Origin: Manduca sexta
Taxonomy: Eukaryota > Arthropoda > Insecta > Lepidoptera > Sphingidae
Length of the DNA stretch: 64,000 bases
Direction: 5' to 3'
Assembly: GCF_014839805.1 (NCBI RefSeq)
Contig: NC_051123.1
Location: 4,818,727-4,882,726, forward strand
Made by a program: the position numbers and the translations under genes. The notes under the pieces are model-generated. The model was not told the DNA's origin. It did no database searches and saw only the letters and a list, made by a program, of their open reading frames with translations. Below, piece after piece: positions 11,131 to 23,100 of the stretch (the first letter of the stretch is position 1; the number at the start of each line of letters is the position of its first letter).

Positions 11131-14100
11131 CCGCCAAACTTACATTACACCGACATCCTTTCGTATTTTACATAAATTTTAAGTTTGGCAATAGTCAAAA
11201 TTTATAATTGTTGACGTGCCACGTGCACTAATCCTTTTTACTTTATTTCGAACCAAATAAATCATCAATCTGTTGAGAAATCTCAAAAACATACAAAATC
11301 GGAAGTGTGCTTTCAATTGTTTAAGTGAAGTCATCAAAAATCATAAAATGAAACTTCATTCAAATTTATTACTACGGAGGTAATGTAATGACACTCTTTG
11401 TGATTAATAAAAATGAATAACTTGATGACAAACTCGCTATAGAAATTGAATCAATTTATCCTTGAAAAATAGAAATATTCAGATATTTATACTATCTTTA
11501 GGTATTGTACTAAAGTTTACTAGAATCAATCATAATCGTACATTTGTAATCCTATTTTAACATCGTTAAGTATTTCCAAATAAAACAATATCGAGATGCA
11601 TGCAGTCATATCTCATGCAGGCCAAGCAAGTGATGTAAGTAACACAGTTCCTAATTTCGTGAAAATCAACAACAATAAAAATGTATACGTGACGTCAACC
11701 AGACCACAGATCATGCTTTGAAACTACGACAATAAGCGTTCGATCACAGACATTACTATCCGATTACACAGAGGGAGAACGAATGCTGTTTGTTTTATTG
11801 CGCTCCCGCGTGTGACACCAGCTGCGCGTGCCGAGTAATCGTGTGGTAACACGACCACTCCCAGCCTCTGAACACGCTGTGGCCGCAAGTGAATGGGTTA
11901 TGGTATATCTTATGTGAGTGAAGTATACGCCAGTGTATGTTCTGTACTAGTATCTGTATCTGGTCCAGTATATGACATGACAGCTAATGACGTGTACGAA
12001 CAGTATCATGGAACCCATGACGTCCACCCCGCACGTTCTAATGGACCAAGGGAACGCGACAGTGACAGTTCCACTACCAGCCGCCCTCCGTACACTGGGC
12101 GCACTCATGAAAAGTAATATAAATATAGAAAATAATGAAGAAAGTAAACAGTGAAAAAAATAATCTAAAGGTATGAAGTGATAGTTGAACATAATAACGA
12201 CTAGTATAGTTGCATAGTATATTTGAAACAGTATTTTTGTGGGTCGATTAGAAACGTTTTTTTTTACCTGAGAATTCGCCTGTTCTGGATTACTGGCGCA
12301 TGTGTTGTGGTCTAACTGAGAAGGGGGAAGAGGGCAGGCATCTAGCAAACAGACAATACACACAACATATATAGTGACCACAGACAACCACTTGAATCTT
12401 GGATCACACCTCACGGACACCGTGGAATCTGTGCGAATTTATGTTGCGTGTATTTGTACATAGCAGCCTACCCGCCGACCGTCAACGCGTGAGACTATTC
12501 CGCATAAATAAACATATCAGGAGTTGCAAAAACATAAATAAAAATAGGATAGAGAATTGGATAGACCAAATAAAAATAAGGGCCGTTGCATTAGTAGTGG
12601 GTAAGCGACGCTGTCGTCCATGTGTCGTTTGCGTTCATAAATACATGTTATACAATATACAATCGATGTCTGTGACTGTGTAATCCAAGATGGTGTTATT
12701 AGCAAAGTGTACACCAAGAGTCTTTGTGCTCCGTAGATTGCAACCGGACTCGCAGTACTATTCCGTTTTACTACCACTGGACCGTAAACTGAAGGCGTCA
12801 TGTCTCTGTATCTAATCTGTTGGTGTGTAGTGTAAGTTCAAAAACATAGTTACACCGTACACGACATACAAATGAACATCTTAAAACTATAGTGGATAAC
12901 AAAACGGAATCATCGACTTGTATAGAATTTAGAAACCGGCCAGCAAGTCCCGTCGCAATCGCAAGTGTACAGGAAAGATGATAGAGGGTATCAGAGCGAA
13001 ATAGCTAGCGTCTCTCAGTATCCACATAGCAAGTCCAAGGTGCAAACATGAAACACTCAAAGCTCTCGGTGATCGGAATCGCGTTCAGTCGATGCCGACA
13101 CTTACCTAAACATTAGGGGACGCGGCCAACCTGATTCTATCAATAGAATATACTAATTGGAATAGCATTGTTTACAGAATTCAAGACCTTGCAATTCGTA
13201 GTTATGTTACTTTAAGATTAGAAGACTAACAATTTTTGAACGCGTTCTATTGATAATATCAAATTAACCGGTCCATATTATCTTATATTTATCAGCTAAC
13301 AAATAAAATATATAAAAGATTGAGAGGTCGGGAGAGTGGTGAGGGGATCGGTTCTCGAGTGGAAACACACCTGTTTTACGGTGATGGTTGCGCGGCGCTG
13401 GCGCGACGTTGTCCCGCGGCGGGGGCGGCGGGCCCCGAGCGCCTGGGCCGGGCGCGGGGCCCGCTGCCCCCATGCTGGGTCCGGGCCCGGGCCCTGGACC
13501 CATGCCCCGGCCACGCCCGGCGCCCGCGCCTGGTCCGCGCATACCCGCCACTCCAACTGCACCCACATACGTGCAAACCTCTAAGTATTTATAATCCTTA
13601 CAAAAGTACTCAAAATATTCAAGGGATATCTCCCTACCCTTATCCAATAATGATGATTAAAACTGCATTATACAATCTCAAGCGAGAAATTCCAAGTTCT
13701 TGGTGGCTATATTACTTTGCTCGCTATTTTTATAACAATGTTGTATAATGCTATATTAATACACAAGCCAAACAAATAGGGGTATGTCGAAGAGAAGACA
13801 TTAAAAATATACAGACAGAATTTATGTTTAAATGTAAATGAAATGACGAGTTAATAGATCAAATGACGCAGAAAAATCGAGCGATTACAAATATGTATAT
13901 AAATAATTTTCGGTAAATTTGTCGTTTAGATATGATTGCCATTTATGTGTCGTTATTCTTCTCTTTTGCTTTCCTTGTGCGGCTTGAACAGGTCAACTAT
14001 CAATTTTATTGCTGAACGTGATCAAATGCAGCTAAATTCCAGAAAAACTCTAAACCTAATCGTAACTGTGACATCAAAATGTTCAATGCTAACAGGATTA

Positions 14101-17100
14101 CTGGCACACTTTAACGATACTGTATCTACTGTAACAATTTATAAGCTATAAGGCGTAGCTGATAAATTTACTTCGTTTTATTTTTCTTAGGTCTACAATG
14201 ATTGATTAACGTTTACTCTTATTATGCCAAAATTACTAGAAATTATTCAGATTTAAATAGTTAGCCACAAGAGTAACTGAACAAATTTAAAATTACAAAT
14301 GGTCATTAAACTTTTCTTGCCTTGAACAATCTTTTTTTTGCCTGCACAAAAAAAACTTAAAAGTTTACTTTAAATTTAAAAATAATATTTCGATTGAAGT
14401 TAAATCAACTCTTCATACGACCATAATAAAATCTACATACTCTTCAGATTAGAGAGACTTTCTCGCCCTCACAACCACCACTACAACTCCTGTAAGCCAG
14501 GATCAGCAGTGGCACGCATTTTATGACACCGAGCAGTGAAGCTCGGCGAGTCTCAAAGAAAACTAATTTGTCATTATTCCGCAACGAAATTATCCGAGAG
14601 ATAGGGAGGAGTTGGAAGTACCCTTCAGATCGAGACAGCAATTTACTTACCTTGACTACTTTGACCCGTGGAGTACTGGTCGTTGGCGTCCGTGAGGAAG
14701 TTACTTGGTACCAGCCCACGGACTCCATCGATCTCGGCCATGTAGAAGCCGTCGTCATCCATCTCACCGTACACGTGGATTATCTGACCAGTTTGGAAAC
14801 TCAGTTCAGCCTGCAATGGCGCATGTATTTGTATAATGTTGCTTCGACGGCTTGGTGGGTATTAGAGGAAAGATTAAGAGATTAGGGGACAGTTTTGATG
14901 TCGTTAAGGAAAATATAAGTTATTGACCTCATGCAAAGGTTAAACCAGCTGATTCTCGCAGCAATATTTATACAAGATATTCTAGATGCGTTTATACTGC
15001 CGGCAATATTTATATAATTCTATGCAGATGTGACTTCCTGCAAGCTTTATAATTTGTATTGGTATTTCCTAAACACAAAATAAATAAAAATAAACAAGGC
15101 AAATTTTCCTGCCAAGAGTTTTGAAATAGAACAAATGTTACGTAATTAATAAATTGCTTCTCTTCCTTCTATGACAATTCAACTGCTGGTTTTATTTGAG
15201 CAGAATTTGATGACGTCAATAGATCCACCTTAATTTCATACGTCATTTCTGCGTTTGTTGGCATTATTACGCATATGAAACTGGTTACGAAGCAAGTAAT
15301 GACAAATTTATTGATGAAAAAATTCGGTTAAAGTTTGAAATTCTTCTCTAATAGTTCAGAAAAATATAACAAAATTAAGTAAATAAAATTTTTCAAGCAA
15401 AGACCATCAAGAGTTAGTATTAATATTTATAGACTGGACATAAAGACTAAATTAAACCAAAATCTACAATAAAGAGATTCTCGCGACCAAATTTGTCATC
15501 CTAAATGTATAATTCAGAGATTCAACAGTGCAGTTAGTTTAGAATTCTTGCTATAAGACGATTTGTGAGTAATGATTATCGTATGATTATATAACTCGCT
15601 TCCATTAAATAGCCTTGTTTCTGATCAACTAGGGCTCATTCAGATGCCAGAACCACTTTAGTACAATTTCGGTGACGCAACATATCCCTTGCTTTAAGAT
15701 TACAAGTTGAGTATTCAGTACACTACGACTACACGTACCTACAAAGAAACCTTATGATGAACCTAGAATTCATATAATGTTTCATAATATGACGGTTAAA
15801 AAAAAGAGATAGTGGTAACTTACGTCGGCGTCGACATTAGGGCTCAGCTCCTGCGGGTCGTAGTCGTAGAGCGCGACCATCCTGCGCACAGGTTGGTTGG
15901 CGTACGCGTCAGTCCAGCGGTCGCGGGGCTTCGCCACCTGCCCCGTAGCCTCCTGCTCAGACACCTCCATCACCATGTTGTGAGGCACGTACCCACGCCG
16001 CCCGCGGCACTCGCCCCAGTAGAAGCCATCCGCGTCTTTGTCACCCCACACCTAAATAAGATTAATTGGTAAGTAAAAGACATAGGATGTATTATTGTCA
16101 TATACTGGAGCTTAGATATTAAACTGACAATATTTTATGATTTAGAATGATGTTATATGTGTAATAGTTTAAGGAAGGTATCAGAAAACCAGTAAATTTC
16201 AAGGATATCATGGTTAAAGTTAATAGTAAGATGATATTAGAGCAAGAACGAGATCCATGATACCTTAATAGTGTCCCCGTCACTAAAAGGCAGCTCTTCA
16301 TCGCAGCTCTCAGGATTAGGACTCATTGTAGCTGGGTCGTAATCGAAGAGGGCGATGAAGTAGCGGCAACGCTTCGACTGCGGATGGCCCTGGGTTGCGT
16401 GCCGGGAGCCAGGCGGGGGGCCGCGGGGCGCGCCGCCCGAAGGGCCTCCGGGGGCCGCGCCCCTGGCCGCGTACTGCATGCCTTGCTGGGCTTGCTTCTT
16501 GGGACAAAAGTACATCACTGATGAACCAAAATGAAGATAGGGTTCTGCATTCATTAAACACCAAGTTACTAGATCAGATATTAAATCTAAAATATTGCAT
16601 GCATATATTGATTACAAAAATGTTTGTAAAGAATTAAAAGATAATAACCTGGTGCGGGTTCGGCGGGCGGCCTCTCTCTTGATGGTTCCTCGGCGGCGGA
16701 TTCTGGTACTGCGGCTGCTGGCTGGGGTACTGGTTTGGCTGATTACTTGGGAATTGTCCGGCTTGTGGATAGGGGGGTTGCTGCGTGCCATGGTAGGCTG
16801 GTGTACTCGGGTACTGCGGACCCGATGGCGGCTGCGACGCTTGCGCAGGTTGGGACGGTTGCTGCTGACGTCCGTACGAACCAACACATTAATAAGGTTA
16901 GATTTTCCATAATAAAGCCGACAGCAATATAATAAGCCCATAGCCATAATCTTCGTTTGCGGCATTGCGATCCAAAGCGATAAAAATATTACCTGATCTT
17001 CGGACGTCAATATCAAAACGGTACCATTCCTCTGTAGCGCTAACAACCCCCATGCATAACGAAAGCTAGCGTGCAGCGTATACACTTGATATCACGTCAT

Positions 17101-20100
17101 TTGCAGCATATATAACCGTAACAATAACAGTTCCAAAAGTGCTTGTTATAATATTAATAAAAATAGTAGCTTCATTTCGGAGATAACCTTGATATTCGAT
17201 CGAGTCACGTTACCTTTGTTTTACACCACACTTACTGTTAACATAGAGACATTGAGGTGTGACGGGTGTGTTAGGTCTGTGATGAGTTATGCGTCAAAGC
17301 CAAGACAACATGCAGGAACAATCATTCAGACACGCGCGGTCATGCTTCAGTGATCTGTGTCAGTATCGAGTGCTCTGTGAGAGGCCTACCCTGCGAGGAT
17401 CGCCTATCTGTATTCGAGGGGCTCTTCACGTGACCTTGTGCTCAATGTGTCAGATACAGGAGTTAACAGGGACGCGTGGACCGGTGTCGCGTGTGTAGGG
17501 GCGTACAACAAAGAAGATAGTGAAGTCACAATACAGACACACCGAGAAGTGGAAACTCATATCCGGGACGGTAAAGTTGCGATAGAGAAAGTACAGTGAG
17601 TGCTAGCACATGGACAGCACAACGATGACAGTTAGAGAGATCGCAGACCTGCGGGCGGCGGCGCGTCGCTTCCTCGTCTTCGCTAGCCAGCTCCGCGGCG
17701 CCCTCTTTAGTGATTTCGATGGCCGGTATTCCCGATTGCTGACACCACATGGTCATTTTACATTACAGCATTTACCAACGAGACATGTTTATATTCAATA
17801 ATGTGAACGTGCTGACGAATGAAATGTACGTCGATATATATATGGCATATTCAATCCTTGATGGCGTGATCGCTGCTTCTTTTAGTGCCGCTATTTGTCT
17901 TGTAACATTGTTAAGAAGCATTTTTAAATATATTACCACAGTAAAGCAAAATAGTAAAGCTTATATGAAGTGATATATTTGAAGAAGGTTGTACAGAGCA
18001 ATGAAGCCGCATATAAGAAAAGGTGAAGTGAAAATAGGAAGTTCACTGCCTTCAAAGCATTCGGCTGTAACGTAAATGATTTCGACATTGCACTTGCGAC
18101 TTTAATTTTATTTCGCTTTAGTTTATTGTACAAACATTTGGTTTGTTTATGATGTATTAACATCAGTGTTTATGGTTAATGTAGGTATGTATGATATTAT
18201 GACCATGAATGTATGAGTTATGAAATTTCATTGTATCACCAAAGGCTATACGAAATAAAACTAACAATTAAATTCTAATTTTGAATACCAAAGTGTTGTT
18301 TCAAAAAAAAAATGAGAATTTTCTACTCTATTCATATCTGCTATGATTTTTATCAAAATTTTGTCTATGTTCAGATAGAATAAAGTTCATAAGTATTTTC
18401 GCTATTTGAAAATTTTCTTTAGAAAAAAATAAATATGCATTTCTCTAACATGTACTCGTTTTCTACGATTGTTCTCTTCTACTGTCAGATAAATATAAAA
18501 GCATACTCAAAGTAAATATCGTCTCCATATGCTGATCATATGTCTACGGTATAATGTACATCATACTATTAGAATACGGGCACATTGTGTGATATAAGAA
18601 AATAAAACTAAATCGTACAAAACTTATTACATAACTAATCACCCAAACAAAATTCACTCACAAAATAAAATAAAATTGATAAACGCTAAAGAAAATCAGT
18701 CGTGTATATATACTTCAGATAAAAACAAAAAGAAGAAGATATATGAAAAGACGTGTTAAAATTCCTTACCGAAGGGGTTATTTTGTCGAATATACTCTTT
18801 AGTAGGCCTGTGCCGAATCCGCTCGTAGGCTACGAAAAGGTGTATAATAGTAAAGTTATGTGAGGAGGTCAGGTTACACTAGTGGCATGATCACAACTCA
18901 TGAGCTCACATGGACGATGTCTGTGTCACAAAGTACAAGCTCTTTATTTGTAATAACATCAGTAAGTATTTCATGTAAGGTGTCGTGCGTTGTATCGGGT
19001 ATCGGCCAATAGCACTAGAGACTACTGATCTAGTCGCAAGCAATATGCATTTAATTTTGAACGATCGAGCCGAGTGCATAGCTAGAGTCGATGGCGCGCG
19101 TGGTCGTGCCGTGATACCGTTCGGCAGAGAACTAAATACTGGACATTTAGAAGATGCCAGCGACAGAACCACAGGAAATAGTATAAAGAGTGCAGTTTGC
19201 AACACCGATGATGCGTGACGAACTATCCAAATATATGTTTATTGCAAATATGAACGGTTTATAAACATGATACGGACAGTAAACAACAAATTGTGTTAGT
19301 ATTACGGCACAAATTGGAACACAAATAATTCGTCACACAAAACAAGAGCATATGACATTGATCATTATAATGATAGCTAAGAAGACACAGACGAAGAAAA
19401 TTATCAGAGAATGAAAATCAAAATGTGAAGCTCGTAATAAAATACATAATATTGGAAAGGAAATGAAATCGAAGATACACACAAAATATACAACATTGAT
19501 TTGCAAAACAATTAAGTACGTATGACAAAGTGCGGTTACGATCGACATTTCAAGATTTTAGCTGTTAATGTACGAGAATTTAGGTTCATAGGTATCAATT
19601 CTAATTCAATATATTACTTTGGGAAGAACATGAGCAATACTGTCCATCATGGACTTATTTAGATCATGGATATGATTTCAATTTCTCAGCACAATAAGGG
19701 GTCAATAAATACGAAATTTGTAAATACAACAATAGCAAAAACAAGAACTGATTGATCACCTGAGTGGCTTGTTGGTCGTGTCTGTTGGCCGTTGGGAATA
19801 TCTCTTTATCAGATAGATTCTCGTCGTGCTCTATTACTTGTTGCTGTTGTTGGTACGGCGGAGGCCGTTGAACGCCTCTTTGGTATCCCGGGCCAGGCTG
19901 AGCGGGCCCTGGACCCGGCCCGCGTGGAATTCTAGATACTACACCACGCAACACAGCAGGTGGGATCGGCGTAGGCGCGCTATCACTGGACTGGCTGTCC
20001 CTTGATTTTGTACGAACCTGTAAAAACAGAACCAAATCGAAAAGGCACCTCCCGAAATAACAGACTCTCTAACAAACTCAAATTAACTTTACATCTACCA

Positions 20101-23100
20101 AAGTGGTGACATGTCCGAAACTATTATTAAATGTAGCGCTCACATAGCCAATAAAGCTCCGTACAGCGATACTTACGGTGACACATTTAGGATTGAGGCC
20201 GATCAGTTTGCCAATGTCGATGAGAGCGTGGTCACCGGTCGGGGAATCCACGTCGGTCACCTTCTTGCCGTCGGCGTACACAGCGTACCCAGTGACAGGC
20301 CCAGAGGCGGGGGGGCGTAGCACTGGTTGCCAAGTCACCAGCAGAGTGCCGTCTTGCGGGCCCGCTTCCACCTGCGACACCGCACCAATCACCACCAACA
20401 ATCCAGCCACACGTGCGTCACGCTAGCCAATTGGGTTTGACAAAACAAAGTTCGCAACCGTGCTCCGGGTCGCAGTAGCCACACCGAGGGGGGACTCACA
20501 CGGCTGGGTAACTATGAACTATCAGGCGATGAGGGCGCTGGGTCACTTTACATAATTTTAGTCCTGGAGCTGGATTTATGGTTGCGATTGACGCGACTTC
20601 CTCGAGATTTCGGGCGTGCTGTGTGCTCTGAGGTCGTGATATTATTTGAAAGGAACGGGGGTGTATCAGTCTCTGTGAGTAAGTCGGTAGGGATTCGTCA
20701 CAATCATTGTGGAGCGTTAGGAAGCTATCGTAATGTGCGCGTGCTGAAATCTCTTTGAAGTTTTGAGGAAGCATAACTTTACAATCCTATGTTCAGTAGT
20801 TCCAGTATTCACAGTGTCATTTTGTATTCACAATATATTTCATGAAGTATCGGGATAATGTGAGTGAAATGTTAAAGTTTGGATATGCATGCTGGGTTCA
20901 CCACATGCGCATTACTTATGATTATTGCACCTACCATTATTTCGTTGGGCGGGTCAGGCAGACCTTTCGGCAATGTTCTGAAGTCCGTGTAGGCTCCAGG
21001 AGCTTCCTCTATTGGTATACCAGATGGAGGTCCTGCTCTCAAATGTTTAGCTCTTACGGTTACACGGTACTGAGTGCTAGGCGAGAGTCCTGTAATCGTG
21101 TGTCGATAAACTCCTGGTTTTACGGTGCGAACCTGAAAATGTGGCCTTATTCATCTATCTTATTCTCAAAAAATATTAGAATCGAATCAAAATAATTACA
21201 ATCTTACACAGTATAGTTATAATTAATGGATTCAAAAATAAAGCCTCTGACCTCAACATTGTTCACACAAACGACATGCTGGTGGTTGGAGTTGGCCGGG
21301 AGCCAGGAGATGACAGCTTGGGAGCAAGTAACGCCACTAGCTCTGACACACGTGGGGCCCATGTTTGCGGTATCACGGCCGATAACCATGGTGCAGGCCG
21401 CGTCACGGGAGGTGCGTCGCGACGCCGTGACGGAACGCACACTTATACGATGGGGCTTTAAAAAAGTACCCTTTATAACAAATTTACATAATAAGAGAAG
21501 ACAAATGAATACGACTAAAGAATAGACACGAAGCAAATAGAAAAATAGGTGAAATTGAAAATCAATAACATCGTTTAACAAAGCAATTTAAATAAATAAT
21601 ACACTCACTCGATTAGAATCTACGCCCTCAACAAGAGCGCGGGTGCGTTCCGTAGCTTTAACTGTGGTCTTGAGCACACAATCCACATACACGTGGTAGC
21701 TGTCTATATTCGCCTGTTGGACACCCTCAGGCGCGGTCCATCCGATCAGCACTGACTTGTTCAACTGTCTCTCGAGGGTCAACTGCCTCGGTGCGGGCAC
21801 TAGCGACGAGAAAAACAGCTCTGCCGTTCAGGTCCGTGAGTTTCGAATTCGGCCAGCGGAGTGCGATTATGTGAAGAAGCGTGCAGCCAACCAAGGGATC
21901 GGGAGGAAGGAACAACTATACATAACTAAGTATTGGCTGATGCATATGTACAACTGACTGCTGCCGGCAATGTGTGTTTGAATCTAAAATTTACCTCAAA
22001 CATACATCATTTAATTTATAAGTAAGAATATTTGAAGTTACTTAGATCATACGTTAAAATTGAGGAAACTAAAGTTGTAATGACACTATCTCGAGTTCGA
22101 ACCAAACATTGCCAAGACAGATTCTCAGTTGCCTACTAAGAAATACTGCTGATTATATCAGATACGATGCTACAAAATATATAATGTCATCTTAAAAATA
22201 TGATGTGTAATATGGTGCTATATCATTTGTACTAAGCTGAAAGCGTTGTAGTTTGTACTAATGGTTTGAATGTACTGAATGTTAGTTATGCAAAATGGTA
22301 TGTATAGGGAGAACACATGCGATTGTCAAAATAAGTTATTAAAAATGTACACGTTTTCTCTAGTTATTTGTGAAAGTGGATTAAAAAGGTTAGTGTAAGT
22401 AGTTAAAACTGTATGCATACCGTTGTCGTCATCTTCGGGGCCTTCGCTCATGTCGGCCATCTCGCTCAGACGTGCCACATCACGACTCAGGGACAAGTCA
22501 CTGACAGCAGTTGTGGCAGACTCATCCACGTCCCTCAGCGTCGCCACCACAGCCTGTTTAACAGAAAACTTTTCTTACGCTCAACTTTTGTTTTATAAAT
22601 CCGTAGTATCAGTTATTTTATTTTTGATATTATGTGCAATGTACACACTTTGTCATATACCTGATGGAATTCTAAAAGGTCTTCTCCAACCAGTCTCTGC
22701 ACGAAATTAGCTGGCACTAAGCCTCGACGACCATCAAGCAATTCGGCGTCTAGCATAGCAGCATTCGGGTCTAGCGGACCCCACACTAGTAAATAATCGC
22801 CAGCAGAAATCGATAATTCACCTTCAGTTCCCTCAATACTGAAAAAGAATATTCGTGAATAATGTTATCAAAAAAAGGGCGTCGTATAATATAAGAAGTC
22901 AATATGCTAAATGACTTACTCAGGTGGATCATAAGAAAACCGGGCGATATAGACACAGCAGCGGCCTTTACCCGGAATATCCAACATGTCTACCTGCATT
23001 TCAGGTTGTGCACCTCCATTCATGTAATGCGTGTTTCGAACTAAAATATTTCAGAGTCTATATAGCTTCTACTATCAACGTACACTTTACCTTATTTGTG

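Noticed and set aside
10522..11207. Three overlapping plus-strand frames of 88-217 codons
   Set aside because: They are antisense shadows of the GC-rich Rbp terminal exon, which has a recognisable C-terminus on the minus strand.
11947..12420. 157-codon minus-strand frame
   Set aside because: No domain and no start context. It encloses the 48-base candidate exon, whose acceptor and donor explain the only coding-like part.
13320..13748. Plus-strand frames opposite Rbp exon 17
   Set aside because: Produced by the Gly/Pro-rich GC composition of the minus-strand exon, whose splice borders and phases fit Rbp.
20496..20774. 92-codon minus-strand frame between Rbp exons 9 and 10
   Set aside because: Neighbouring exons join in phase without it, and it lacks a matching acceptor/donor pair.
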